From Triparma verrucosa (lineage: Eukaryota; Sar; Bolidophyceae; Parmales; Triparmaceae): a stretch of 64,000 nucleotides of DNA. The notes beneath the pieces were generated by a model. That model did not search any database, was not told where the DNA came from, and was given only the letters and a program-made list of their open reading frames with translations. Location: the NCBI GenBank assembly GCA_030267905.1, contig BRXX01000436.1:1-64000 (forward strand), given 5' to 3'. A program made the translations under genes and the position numbers. The stretch's first letter is position 1, and every line of letters begins with the position of its first letter. Positions 44,049 to 55,179 of this stretch are shown here, piece after piece.

Positions 44049-44829
44049 CTTGTTTGGGGTGTTGCTGAACGGGAGGAGGGGGGTTTGTTGGGAAAGTCCC
44101 TAAATTTGGCCTAGCCAGGCCGACGTTGAGTCTGAAATTGATACGAAGAGGTTAACTAGGCGAGGCCCGAGGCGCAGCGTCAAGTAAAATCACGAGGCTA
44201 CGCTACTACTACGTGTTTTTTAAGCGGATCAGTTCTAAACATTTTCTTGATTAATTTTGGTCATATTATTTATTTTAAGACCTCTAAGAGGAATAATATT
44301 TCGTTCAAGAGGGCAAAAAAGGGATTTGAAGTTGATTTCAAAAAATGATCTTCATAAGTTCCAAATTGTCCAAAAAAAGTTCTCATAGCTATTTAAACTT
44401 ACAAAATATTCTAAATATGGTCTTTATTCAGCAAAAAATATCTTTTATCACGAATTTCCATTTTGAAAATTGGCCAAGAAGGACTTTTTTCGAAAAGTCG
44501 AAAACAAGTGTTGATCTTTGAGAGGCTCCAAAATGAATAATATGACCAAAATTGGCCACAAAAATACCTCAGTCTAGGTTATAATTTTCTCTGGGAAACC
44601 CAAAATTAAAAAATTGCGTTTTTGCCGCTGTGAACTTTCATTCCACTCCTCGTTCGTCGTTGCTGCTAACCTACATCATAAAGTAACCCCCAACGTATTT
44701 ATATTCACCATAAATTGCGTGGCGATCCAGCAATTCACAATCTCATAGATTTTGCCCGTCGGCCCGTTCCTGCAATAACTTGATCCATACTCCTCCCCTC
44801 CGGAACGCCCCTCCCCCACACACCCCAAC
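44049..44829. promoter_or_regulatory. AT-rich divergent spacer, 781 bases
   Basis: This spacer is markedly richer in A+T than its surroundings between about 44220 and 44640 and holds no open frame of note. It contains the foldback element described separately and, inside it, a hairpin GACTTTT-TTCG-AAAAGTC at 44482-44499. It separates the start codons of the lipase-like and bL32m genes. Confidence 0.6.
44237..44570. mobile_element. AT-rich foldback (MITE-like) element
   Basis: AATTTTGGTCATATTATT begins a 24-base arm at 44253-44276. Its reverse complement is at 44530-44553 with one mismatch. The similarity continues outward and inward as an imperfect inverted repeat of about 50 bases (for example AAGACCTCTAAGAGG on the left and CAAAGAGCCTCCAAA-type sequence on the right). 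The 253-base interior is AT-rich and non-coding. The structure resembles a foldback or miniature inverted-repeat element. No target-site duplication is evident and no transposase is present, so mobility is inference. Confidence 0.45.
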
Positions 44830-45318
44830 ATGCTTTCCAATATCCGCGGTGCGCTCGGCCTCTCCCGCGTGATGTCCCTGGTGCGCCAGATCCCCCCCCA
44901 GACCTCTTCATCGTTTGCTGGTTTCTTCCCCCGCCTCACCCCTCGGCTGGAGCTGGCTGGTCACTCCCTGCCCGCCTCGACGCAGACCGCCACGCAGCCC
45001 TTGAGCGACCTCTTCGACGCGCTCTGGCTGGCCGTGCCCAAATCCAAGATCTCTCGGTCGAAGAAGCGAATGAAGCACGGTCGCTACAAGCTCAAGAACA
45101 AAACGAATATTATTAGGGATAGAATCACCGGGGAGTGGACCTTACGTCATAGGCTTCCGATGAACTGGAAGATGTTCGCCCGCGCCGATGGTTACGGTCC
45201 TAAGGTCCCGTTTTTCGAGCGCGCTGCGATCTTCCTAGAGCAGGAGGAGGAGAAGAAGAAGCTTGAGGCTGGTGCTGGAGACACACACAGTGACAAGGAG
45301 ACGGAGAAGAGGGAATAA
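44830..45318 (+). CDS. Mitochondrial ribosomal protein bL32m
   Basis: An intronless 162-residue protein. An amphipathic Arg/Ser-rich leader (MLSNIRGALGLSRVMSLVR) is a mitochondrial targeting sequence. The bL32 core follows with AVPKSKISRSKKRMKHGRYK near residues 68-87, the hallmark VPKxKxSxSKxRxR motif of the family. Bacterial L32 is about 57 residues. The extra C-terminal part with WTLRHRLPMNWKMF and an acidic, Lys-rich tail is as in mitochondrial forms. The paired cysteines of zinc-binding L32 are not seen here. A plastid L32 is usually plastid-encoded, so the mitochondrial form is the better reading. Confidence 0.8.
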   Translation: MLSNIRGALGLSRVMSLVRQIPPQTSSSFAGFFPRLTPRLELAGHSLPASTQTATQPLSDLFDALWLAVPKSKISRSKKRMKHGRYKLKNKTNIIRDRITGEWTLRHRLPMNWKMFARADGYGPKVPFFERAAIFLEQEEEKKKLEAGAGDTHSDKETEKRE

Positions 45319-45407
45319 AGTAGAGAAAGTAATTTACTCACTCCACTGAAGTAAATAAATACATTTCTGCAACTTCAAACTACTCATTTTAATTCCCATT
45401 CCATCAT

Positions 45408-46968
45408 TTACTTCGTCTTCTGCTTCTTCGCAGACTTCTTCGCCTTCTTCTCTACAGCTATCTCTCCCCCTGCAGCCAACGCATTCCCAGCTGCAGGCTC
45501 GTACTTCGACACAAAGTTGAATATGTCGAACTTCCTCTTACAGCCGTTGTAGTTCATGAACCTGATTTTCCCAAAGACGTCCCTCTCCTTCCATCCCATG
45601 TCGTGCACTCCCATGACGCTCCAGCCAACTCCGACGTACCCGTTAGGGCAGCTGCCGTCGAAGCTGAACTTGTCGTTCAGATAGACCCCCCACTCGAGGG
45701 CCTGCGCCGGCGACGTAGTCCACTCGAGTATTTTCTTGGCCCAGTACATTCTCAAAAACCCGTGCATCTTCCCCTCGTTCACGAGTTGGATTTGGGCTGC
45801 GTTCCATAGATCGTCATGGGTGAGGGCCTTCTCGAATTCCTCCTTGGTGTACGTGTACTCCCTGGCGTCGGTGGAGTGCAGTTGCAGGCTCTCACGGGCC
45901 CACCCCGCTGCACCTGTCAGATTGTCGTAATTGGAATTGTAGAAACAGAAGTTGTCGGAGAGCTCCCTCCTCACGACGCCCTCCTCAATGAAAGCGGCGA
46001 CGCCGTCACTGTACTTGCCCAGCTTCTTCACGTTCAGCGCGAGCCTCTGAAAGCCGACCTGGCCGAACCTAATCCAGGGCCCCATCCCGCTCTGAACGTC
46101 GAGGTTGGGGTCGTTCCTATTGTCGGCGTACTTCTTGAGCTTGTTGTCGCAGAAGTCCTGAAAGGCGGCCATCGCTGCGGTCCTCCCAGGGACAAAGATG
46201 GACGGAACGCTGACGCTCAAGTCCACCTTTTTGGCGTCAAGACTCCCCAAGACCTGTGATGAGCATGGTGACGAGTTAGGATTAGTACAACAAACAACAA
46301 CATTTGTTTTACGGCCCTTTTCTTACCTCCTCCCAGTTCGTGAGAGGCCCGAGATCGCACTTCTCCGTGTTCGCTTCAACCTTATCAAACTCCTTCAAGT
46401 AGCGAGAGTAGAGTTTGTTGATCTTGGGCCTCAGCGTCCTCGCCCCGACCTCCTGTTTGTCCGACGCAACCCACACAGGGACGACATTCGCGGCGTCGAC
46501 TTGGAAGAGAGGAACGTCAGACTTGTCCAGATCCGCAGCAACAGCAGCGTTCCACTCCTTGAAAATCTTCAGCGGCATGTGATCCGTGACGACGGCACCT
46601 GCCTTGTGCTCCTTCGCCGCCTCGCTGACGGTCTCAGCGACTTGGTCAGGACTAGAGACCTTCACCATGAACGGAATGTTCAGAGCTCGGCAGTCTCGCT
46701 CCACCTCCTCCAGCCCCTTCGACATGAACGTGAACTGCCTGACAGACATATCGTTGAACGAAGTGTAGAAGGGGAACACGACCTTGAGCGGAACGTTCTG
46801 CTCCTTCGCGATTCCCCGGGCTGCAAGCATGGCATAGTTGTCCTCAACGCGCTGGTCCCTTCCCATCCAGTACAGCACACAGTCTCCGTCCTTCGCCTCG
46901 CTCGCTTCCGTCAGCAGCCGATACCTGGTGCTGTCGAAGTCCGCAGAAAAGGCTTTGGACGACGACAT
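45408..46968 (-). CDS. Class II CPD photolyase
   Basis: Two exons (46968-46327 and 46253-45408; 73-base phase-0 intron) give 495 residues. Class II features are plain: VLYWMGRDQRVEDNYAML near residue 31, PFYTSFNDMSVRQFTFM, MHGFLRMYWAKKILEWT, HDMGWKERDVFGKIRFM and NYNGCKRKFDI. The Arg/Asn/Trp-rich C-terminal half holds FAD. The enzyme uses blue light to split cyclobutane pyrimidine dimers. The frame is open far upstream of 46968, with an Arg/Ser/Ala-rich stretch that could be an organelle presequence, but it contains no ATG before an in-frame stop, so I chose ATG 46968. An unseen upstream exon could supply a leader. The C-terminal tail KKAKKSAKKQKTK looks like a nuclear signal. Confidence 0.93.
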
Positions 46969-47428
46969 CGCGAGGGCAGAAGGCCTTCTGGAAGTTGCTG
47001 CTGCCGACGTTCTCCGAATCAGCCCCCCTCGCTTAGTCACCCCGTATTTGGTTGATTTCGCGAGCGAGCTACAGTAGGAAGAAACACGGAGTGGTCTGAC
47101 AAGCAGTAACAGCGCCAGAGTGGTAACGTAGATGATGAAATTCGTCGTTTTAATTTATGTGTGAGATCAAAAATGGTTCTTCAGGCAATTGACCACAATA
47201 ATAAATACTTCTCAAAAACAACGATCAAGTGTCGGAACTCGCCACAAACGCCCCCCCCCCCACACCAACAAGGGAAGAAACGACACCGCAATACTCTCCC
47301 CCCACCCACAACGTCCCCACCCCCCACATCCTAGGTTAAATATTTGTCAATTAACCCTAACCAAACTGCCAAAGCCAGCTCCCCCCTCTTCCAAACTCCG
47401 CCCCGCCCCCTAACCCCACCAACTAATC
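46969..47428. promoter_or_regulatory. Divergent spacer between photolyase and MORN genes
   Basis: This spacer is 460 bases long. It has C-rich stretches near 47250-47410 and ATTAACCCTAACC at about 47350, a short telomere-like match. No coding evidence is seen on the plus strand. On the minus strand the photolyase frame stays open without an ATG. Confidence 0.4.
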
Positions 47429-50240
47429 ATGGCGGATATTGACTATAATGCGACCAAAATCAACCTCATTAAGCATGAGAACATCGAGGCCCCAGGAATC
47501 CACTTGAAGTCTGTTGCTCGAGAGGCAGAACGAAAAGACAAGTGGGAGAATGAGCTCATTAGAATATCCGTGCTGGATAACGATGGAAACGAGCGGCCAG
47601 GTTGCACGTGGCGTTTACCCCGGCACAAGTGCACCCCTGATTTCTTGCAGGAGATCATCAACCGTTCGCCAGCCGCTGAGGATCCTGACGGTTGTCTAAT
47701 CGAAGTGAGTAATCCTCTATACACCATTCCCCCTCGCCCCCCCCCCCCCTGCCCCCCGCCCCCATAATCTCCCTAACCCTCCCTACTCCCCCCCCAGTTC
47801 CTCCGCGACTCTGCTGGAGTTGACCTAATCTGGCCAGACAGAATGCAGCAGGATTGCAACCCCAAGCCTTTCTCTTACTATGTCGTGAAGAAATTCGTGA
47901 CAGAGGCGTACGACGCATCTACTGACGCTCACTATTCTGGCGACCTTAGGGTGATGCTTAAAAACGTTCCCATGAAAACTGTGAACGAGAGGTACCCTGT
48001 GAAAATGGAGGACATAAGAGCTTGGGTACTTGCAGGTGTCATCGAAGAGGACTCTTTCGTTCAAAAGTACGTTAAGAAGGTCGACAAGTTGGCGAAGGCA
48101 ATGGACATCATGACCAAGAGGATCAAGTCAACGGCATCTCAGCCCGTCTACGACGATCGAGGCAAGGAAATCTTTGGCGAGACTGCCGACAAGGAGGTGC
48201 GGAAAAAATCACCATCACTCTTAAAACACACACAGCACTCCTAACCACACCACCCCAACCCCACCCCACCCCACCCCACCCCACCCCACTCACAGCGCGA
48301 GGACAGGTACCTCGATATGAGTAGGGAGAGAGAAAAAATTGAAGAGGAGCACGACCACGCTAAGAAGGAAGTAGAAATTGCAATGTCGCAAAGAATAGCG
48401 TCGAAGCTAACCCTGAAAAGGGGCAACGTCGACGAGGCAAGCTCCAAGTGCACCTGGGTCTTGCACTTTTCTGGAATTAATAAGGCGAGGTTTGAGAACC
48501 TAGTGGCCCACAAGACGGATTGGAACGGAATTAGGCTAGCCGTGGGGTGGTCGGGGCGCCCCGCCTACACCTGTCGCGGTACCATGCCTGACGGCAGCAA
48601 ACCGTTTATTCCCGACCTTCGAGATTTCCTGGTCAACATGCACGGTGTGCGTGTGACCAGGTTGGAGGATGGATTCGGAACCTTCCAAGAGGTACGTAAA
48701 CGAATTCCCCCCAAGCCCCCCCCCTTTTTGCCCGCTCATAAACCTAACTCTCCTCCCCTCTCGCACAGCTGGACCGACAATCGACGGATATTAGGGGCAA
48801 GAGGTTTCAGTTTTACCACGGAACCTTCAAGGAAGGGCTCAAGCACGGGTACGGGATTTGGTACACCGACGAGGGAATTTATAGCGGGCAAGTTAAGGAC
48901 AACCAGCCCCAAGGCAAGGGTAGAATGGACTACGCCAACGGGGACTCGTGCACAGGAGAATTCAAAATTCGCGCGGGGCACAAGGATAGCCTGCTCGGGG
49001 AGAACCCGTACGCGCGCGGAGAGCCGAATGGCAAGTGCACAAGAACCTTCGCCGACGGAAGCTTTTACGAGGGGGAGATGAAGGACGGGAAGGTTCACGG
49101 GGAGGGTTCCTACATCAATGCCATGGGGGAGCGCTACGATGGCGGCTTCAAGAACGGGTATTTTCACGGGAAGGGCAGGTTCATCACCGTAGCAGGCGAG
49201 GTCCTGGAAGGCGACTTCGACATGGGTTTGCTGCACGGTTACGGAAGCCTGACTAATAGCAGGAACGACAGGTACGAGGGGGCCTTCGACTTTGGAGAAA
49301 AGCACGGCAAGGGAATGGAAGTCTTCAACAACGGAAACCAGTTCATCGGCTTCTACCAAGATGGCCTGCGACTTTGGCACGGCGAGATGTATTATGGAAA
49401 CGTCAAAGAGAAGAAGGGGAAAAGGGGGGAGATCATGCTCCAATTTGACTGCAAGCACGAGGGACCCTGGCGAGCGGGGATGATGCGTTCCAACGGATGC
49501 GTTACGTATACGGTGACAAGAAATGCATGGCCGAGGTAAGAAGAGTTATTGGGTTAGCGACCACGAATGGGACGCCGACGAACAATTCTGACCCTCTCCT
49601 TTCCTCTCTCTTTATTTCTCGTAGCATCAACAAGAGGCACCCCCGTTACCCGTTCCTTTCGAATCTGAAGGACAAGGAGGACCAAGCCAACAAGCGGCAA
49701 AACAAACACAAGAAGAAGGCGTACGACATCGACAGGATGCTGCGGAAAGAGATAGAGCGGAAGAAGACGAAAGTTTTCCAGCAGCAGCGCCATTTGGCGA
49801 AGAAGAACATGTACTACGCGAGGGAGTATCCCGAAGGGCTCGACGACGGTGTGCTGGAAGGCGCCGAGGCGTTCAGGAAGAGTAGAATCGAGAACATGGT
49901 GAACAAGCAGCTCAAGGTTGCGGAGCCGCCCTCTAGCATCGAGGAAGCCGACATAAAGCCCGGCCTGAACGCGGCGGAGGCGAAGGTGATGAAGAAGAAG
50001 GTGCCGCGCCTGTTCTTGGCCTCCCAAGAGCTGGAGAAGAAGGTAGTCGAAGAGCTCGGAGAGCAGCCTAGGAAGACCATACTTTCTAAGCTGCTGCAGT
50101 CCGACTTTGAGGAGATGGAGGAGAGGAGGCACTTCATCAATATCGACCGAACGACCGCCAACATCACCAATATGGTCGATGCCATGTATAAGAAAATGAA
50201 TTCCATCGCAGAAGACGGCGGAGGCGACGGAGATAAATAA
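47429..50240 (+). CDS. MORN-repeat protein, 817 residues
   Basis: Five exons (47429-47704, 47798-48196, 48296-48691, 48769-49535, 49625-50240) with matching phases. Residues 1-360 are helical and charged with no named domain (VGWSGRPAYTCRGTMPDG is a short ordered stretch). Exon 4 encodes at least eight MORN units of the form YxGxFKxGxxHGxG: YHGTFKEGLKHGYGIW, YSGQVKDNQPQGKGRM, YEGEMKDGKVHGEGSY, YDGGFKNGYFHGKGRF, YEGAFDFGEKHGKGME and others. MORN repeats form flat hairpin arrays that bind membranes or other proteins and are common in flagellar and cortical scaffolds. Exon 5 is a highly charged coiled coil (RMLRKEIERKKTKVFQQQRH). The intron at 48197-48295 carries a CCCCA repeat. Confidence 0.85.
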
Positions 50241-50326
50241 AAAAAAGAAAAAACAGAATTTAGCTTTTCAAAAAGCTTGATTTTTATTTTCAACCTTAAC
50301 CCCCAACATCCCCAAATTAAACCCAA

Positions 50327-51001
50327 TCACACGCTACCGCTACCAAAGAGAGAAGTAATCTTCGGCTGTTGAGCATCCTGTTGAACCATGTTCGCTCTTT
50401 TCTTGCCCTTCTCCCTGATGTCGTCAGTCGTGCCAAGGCGAAGGCCTGCCTCTTCGAGCGAACAGAGGATCAGAAGGGTTGAGCAGTAGTAGGGGAAGGG
50501 CACCCCACGGGCAACCGCGTTAGGTCTGCAGGTGCCCTTTCCACTGGCAGAAAAGAGGCGTTGGGTTTCGGGGAGGGTGATATGCTTCTGGTGGAGGGCC
50601 GCCTCGAGGTTGTCAATGTTAAGTGAATTGGTACTTGACCACGCTTCAACGAGGTGGACTACTTTCTCGGTGCTTCCATTCGCCTTTCTCGCTCCCACCG
50701 ACGCTTCAATTTTCGCTAAATTACGAGGATTTATTATTATATTTTATTTTATTCTGTTTCGGAGCCTCACTAATACTTTGTCGACGTCTCCCTTCTTTAC
50801 TTTCTGGAAGACGTGTATTTTATTTCGTTTGAAGACTTGAATGTCAACCTACAGGCATGTCAGGCAATGTCAGGCAATGTCACAGCATGGCGTTGTGTTA
50901 GAAACAAGCAGCCCAAATATATTAAATTGATTGAATGAGTAAACGCTCACCTCGCCTCCACAAGCCTCTACCGCGTCCTCCAGCTTCTCAAGGCGCTGTT
51001 G
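50327..51001 (-). CDS. Unresolved small multi-exon gene, 5' end not found
   Basis: Three candidate exons on the minus strand connect in phase 0: 51001-50951 (QQRLEKLEDAVEACGGE), 50848-50771 (VDIQVFKRNKIHVFQKVKKG, then DVDKVL) and 50683-50327. The last has 118 residues (EKVVHLVEAWSSTNSLNID, then RGVPFPYYCSTLLILCSLEE) and ends QQDAQQPKITSLFGSGSV. The first two have GTGAG donors. No ATG was found for a first exon, which would have to overlap the pyridoxal kinase 3' end. The acceptor for the last exon is also ambiguous, since the frame is open to 50698. QPKITSLF resembles a degenerate PCNA-interacting box. I do not recognise the protein. Its end is 86 bases from the MORN gene. Confidence 0.45.
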
Positions 51002-51052
51002 CTGAATCGCAAAACAAAAATGAATTTTTTATATTGAGAACTCTTTGTTAGG

Positions 51053-52251
51053 TTAAGTTATAGGCCTCGCATTGATTGTGCCAGACTCCCAGCCCCCACC
51101 GCCCTCGATATCTTTTCTGCTCTGCACTAGTCTCAGCTCCCCCCCCGGGTTGGTCTCGAACGTCTTTTTAATAACTTTTTTCATGGTGTTGGCCACCTTC
51201 TCTAATACCACCTTCCATTTGGGAAATTGGGGTGATTCGTCACTAGTGTTGTGGTCCCACGCGAGCAGGAGGGCAGCCGTCAGGTCACCTGTTCCGGTGT
51301 AGTGCCCTTCAATTCTATCAAAAGTTACTGCCCACCTAGCATTCTCAGGAAGAGACTGTGGCAAGATATATATGAGCGGCGCGGCGTGGCGTGAGACGTT
51401 GTTAGGTGCGGCTAGTGACTAGCGGTTAGGGGGTGGTTTGCACCCATATCTCCTCTCCTCTCCTCTCCTCTCCTCTCATCCTCATTTCTTCATCGCATCT
51501 CACCTTGTCAGAAACCATTATCGTCAGCTTCCCATCCTCATCCTCAAAATGCATGCTGGTGATGACCACCACCGTAGGGCCCAGGGCGTGTAGAGCCTCG
51601 CAGGCAGTTGTCGCAGACGCCATGTCGGTTATGGTGATTCCCGTCAGCTTTTCGCACTCGAACGAGTTAGGAGTCACCATGTAGGCCAGCTTCAAGACAT
51701 CCTTCTTGTAGATTTCAACGAGCTCCTCCGGCACGTAGAGCTTCCCGTTATCGCCCAGGACCGGATCGCAGACGTACTTGAAGTCCGGACTAGTCGTTTT
51801 CAACTTGTTTATTATCTGGAGAACGGCGGACAAGAACGACGCAGAGCCAATGTACCCCGTGAGGAGGTGAGTGTGCTTGTTGTTCAAGAGGCCGTTCGAC
51901 TCGAGACCCTCCACAATCGTCAACAGCTTGTCACCGTCCATGACCTCCCCCTTGAAGCCGTTCGGGTAGCCGGTATGATTCGAAAACTGGACGGAGTTTA
52001 TGGCGTCGACGTCGAAACCTAATTGGAAGGGAGGAGGGAGGGTAAGAGAAGGTGCGAAGGGAAGGCGAATGGACGAGAAACGCACCTAGGGTCTGAAGTG
52101 GAAACACCGCCGACTTGTTGCCCACGTAGCCAAACACCACGTGCGACTGCGACCGCGCAGGTGTGATTTGAGTCAGTTTTTGGGGCATGGTAAAGCACGA
52201 TTTTTTCGGGCAAGGTTCACTCACCTGGATGGATAATACTCGAGGCTCCAT
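51053..52251 (-). CDS. PDXK: Pyridoxal kinase
   Basis: Four exons (52251-52225, 52146-52086, 52018-51504, 51355-51053) give 301 residues. The start MEPRVLSIQSHVVFGYVGNK is the conserved N-terminus, with SHVVFGYVGN lining the pyridoxal site, and it spans the first intron in phase 0. Next come VQFSNHTGYPNGFKG, HLLTGYIGSASFL, VCDPVLGDNGKLYVP and TPNSFECEKLTG (cation and ATP site). The catalytic GTGDLTAALLLAW follows, with Asp as base, and the end is ELRLVQSRKDIE. The enzyme phosphorylates vitamin B6 aldehydes and alcohols with ATP in the cytosol. Length is normal (human 312). The last intron contains a TCTCC/CTCTC repeat near 51448-51478. Confidence 0.94.
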
Positions 52252-52545
52252 TACTCTGATATCTGATTATCTGCGAGTTTGGGGTCGAATAGTGTCAGAA
52301 AAGAACAGCCGCTACGAAATGCACCCGAAATGATGGACAAAACCTAAGCAAAGTAAATCTTTCCTTTGCTGTGAGGGCCGACACCCAAATTCTTCTCTGT
52401 TATCTTTAACTTGGCACCGCAAGCGTAAATCAAACAAGCCCAGGGATCTAACTTACAAATGAATCGCCAATGAGAAAGCGGATATGCCTCAAATACTCTT
52501 CGATGATGGCGTACAGTAAATTTTCCCTCTATTTCGATACGCGTA

Positions 52546-54064
52546 ATGAAGTTCCTCCTTGTCAGCACTCTTCTGGCCACCGCTGGTGCCTTCAGCCCCG
52601 TCACCCCCCAGATCGTAAGTTTGAGCGCTCTGATAGTAAATTTTGTCCATCGCACATTGTTTACATATGCGCGCTACCCGGCCCTCATCTTTACTCATTT
52701 TTCGACCCTTGCTGTTTCTTACGGAAGGCCAAATTATCAGTCGTGGCCGTCTTTACTGTGTTACACACCGTGGTCTCCTCCAGAACCGCCAGCGTCGCTT
52801 CTGTGAATTCATATTGCTCCTCCCGACGAAGATTGTTGGGTCAACGAGCTGTCCATTCTTATATTGGGCTTCTTCGGCGACCTCTTGGGTCCCTTATTTC
52901 GCGCCGTCGCGCCACCTCTCGCTACGAGGCCTTTCCGAAGCCATTCTAACGCCATATTACGCTCGATTCTCTTCTCCCTTCTTCCCCCACAGCGTCCCTC
53001 CACTTCCCTTTCCGCTAGCAAGTCCGATGCTTTCGCTGCCACTGCTCTCGCGACCGTCCTCGCCGCTGGAGCCATGGCCCAGCCCGCCCAGGCCATCACC
53101 AAGAGTGAGATCAACCAGCTCAGTTACCTCCAGGTTAAGGGAACAGGTCTCGCCAACAGGTGCCCCGAGGTGAGCGTCCTGTTATCTGTGGAGTTTGTTG
53201 TCTGATTTTTGTACTCGCGCCTTGCCGACCCCTTGCCGTCCCCTGGCTAACCTCCCCCCTCCCCCCTCCGCCTCTCCACCCCTTCACCCCCTCCTCAGGT
53301 CGTCGGAGAGGGAAGCATCACCCCCAAGTCCGGCCAGAAGCTCGTTGACATGTGCATCGAGCCCAAGGCCTGGGCCGTTGAGGAGGAGGTCGGAAGCAGG
53401 GGAGCCACCGAGCGAAAGGTGAGAAGCACAACGACGCTCTACGAATAGTTTGAAACGCTTTTCTTACGTATTCTAACCCACCTTTCCACCACCTCCTTCC
53501 ACCCCTCAGTTCGTCACCTCCAAGGTCATGACCCGCCAGACCTACACCCTCGACGGAATCGAGGGAGACATCACCGGCGGATCCAACGTCGTCTTCACCG
53601 AGAAGGAGGGAATCGACTACGCCGCCACCACCGTCCAGATGCCCGGAGGAGAGCGTGTCCCCTTCCTCTTCACCGTCAAGAACCTCGTAGCTAAGGGCAA
53701 CGGACCCGCCTTCAAGCCTGGATTCCAGATGGGCGGAGCCTTCAAGACCCCCAGTTACCGTACCGGACTCTTCCTTGACCCCAAGGGACGCGGAGGAACT
53801 ACCGGATACGACATGGCCGTCGCCCTTCCCGGACTTCAGAGTGGAGTTGATGGAGACGATGCTATGTTCAAGGAGAACAACAAGACCTTCGACATCACCG
53901 ACGGAAAGATCGAGTTCGAGGTCAACAAGGTCAACACCGAGGAGCAGGAGATTGGAGGAGTCTTCGTCGCCACCCAGCTTTCCGACACCGACATGGGATC
54001 CAAGGTCCCCAAGAAGATCCTTACCAAGGGCATCTTCTACGCCAGGGTCGACACGCCTGTTTAA
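52546..54064 (+). CDS. PSBO: Photosystem II manganese-stabilising protein PsbO
   Basis: Four exons (52546-52614, 52993-53169, 53299-53418, 53510-54064; all introns phase 0) give 306 residues. The precursor begins MKFLLVSTLLATAGAFSPV: a signal peptide cleaved before Phe, the ASAFAP-like mark of plastids with red-algal ancestry. A transit segment, then a hydrophobic lumen signal (FAATALATVLAAGAMAQPAQ), follow. The mature part starts ITKSEINQLSYLQVKGTGLA and includes CPEVVGEGS and CIEPK (the conserved Cys pair), FLFTVKNLVAKGN, YRTGLFLDPKGRGGTTGYD and the acidic end. PsbO shields and stabilises the Mn4CaO5 cluster in the thylakoid lumen. Intron 1 is 378 bases, among the longest here. Codon choice (GGA, ATC, GTC, CTC) is strongly biased, as expected for high expression. 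Confidence 0.97.
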
Positions 54065-54256
54065 GTGGGGATAATTTTGGGAGTTTGGAGTTTGGCGTGA
54101 TAAGAAAACCAATGCAAAGAACACGTTGTATGAAAAAGTACTTATATCATTTAATTTTTTCTTTGGCTGCGTCTTTAAGCTCATCGGTACATGCAGGGGC
54201 ACACATGATGATATGGGGGGTCTGGCATATGAAAAATCAACACCAAAAATCAGAAA

Positions 54257-55101
54257 ATGTCCGGAGATCTACCCCCCGGATGGGTGGCGTTTGAAGCCGA
54301 CGATGGTAAGCTACCCTCGCGATTGCCTTGGATTCTACCTCCAGCGCAGGCCGGGAATGAGCTCAACAAGCTATCCCCGGTGGATATCCTAGCACTCGGT
54401 TACACAACAACTGACACGCCTCTCCCTCCCCCCCCCGACCAGGCGAGTTTTACTACTTCAACGAAAATACCGAGGAAACCACATGGGATCGCCCCACGAA
54501 GGCCGCCCCCAAGCCGGCCCCCGTAGCGAAGCCATCCAGGCCGCCTGCAGCGGCGCCTGCTCCTGCTCCTGCTAGCTCAAGGCCCAACCCTTTTGGCGGG
54601 GGCGGGGGCGGGGGCGGAGGAAAGCCCAACCTTGGAGGATTGCTGGGTGGAATTGAAAAGGGGGTCAAATTAAAGAAGGCGACCACGGTAGACAAAAGCG
54701 GGCCCAAGGTTGCAGGAGGAGGAGGCGGCGGTGGAGGAGGTGGGGGAGGAGGGGGAGGAGGGGGAGGGGGAGGCGGGGGTATGATGGCCGAGATGGCCGC
54801 TGCGAGGAAGAGGATGACGATGGGCGCCATGGGCGGGTCTAAGCCGCCGCCAAGTGGAGGGGGCGGAGGAGGCGGGGGAGGCTTCGCCGAAATCATGAGA
54901 AAGAACAGAGAGGCAGCAGCAAAGAAGGCTGCCTCTGGTAGCACCGAGCCCGCGTACAAGAATAAAATGGCGGCAAGCACTCCCGCTCCTCCCTCTTCTT
55001 CGTACAGTGGGGGTGGCGGCGGCGGGGGGGGGTCAACAGACCAAAGACTTGCTGCGATTGAGGCCAAGCTCGATAAGATCATGAAACACCTTGGCATTTA
55101 G
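54257..55101 (+). CDS. WW domain, WH2 motif and glycine-rich protein
   Basis: Two exons (54257-54305, 54443-55101; phase 1) give 235 residues. The first exon and the start of the second make one WW domain (LPPGWVAFEADDGEFYYFNE, then ETTWDRPTK). A Pro/Ala linker follows, then a Gly run. A WH2 actin-binding motif lies at about residues 78-100 (LGGLLGGIEKGVKLKKAT): the LLxxI and LKKx anchors are present. Two long glycine runs separate MMAEMAAARKRMTMGAMG and GFAEIMRKNREAAAKK (a possible second weak actin site). A C-terminal helix STDQRLAAIEAKLDKIMKHL would form a coiled coil. WW binds proline-rich ligands and WH2 binds monomeric actin. The protein resembles WASP/WIP-type regulators with glycine in place of proline, which is inference. 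Confidence 0.82.
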
Positions 55102-55179
55102 GCTGCGTTGTATCCGTGGGTTTGTAGAAAAACTTGATGAGACATTTTAGAAGTAAATTTTTTTGAAAACATATCGATA

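Noticed and set aside
46969..47040. Longer photolyase start at 47040
   Set aside because: The first codon there is GTG, and no ATG occurs before the in-frame stop upstream.
47345..47366. Interstitial telomere-like ATTAACCCTAACC, also CTAACCCTAAAA near 24596
   Set aside because: One to two units only. The second is an intron branch-point region; CTAAC is common in introns here.
54453..55097. Polyproline minus-strand frame of 214 residues
   Set aside because: Antisense of the glycine runs in the WW-WH2 gene; no start context or domain.
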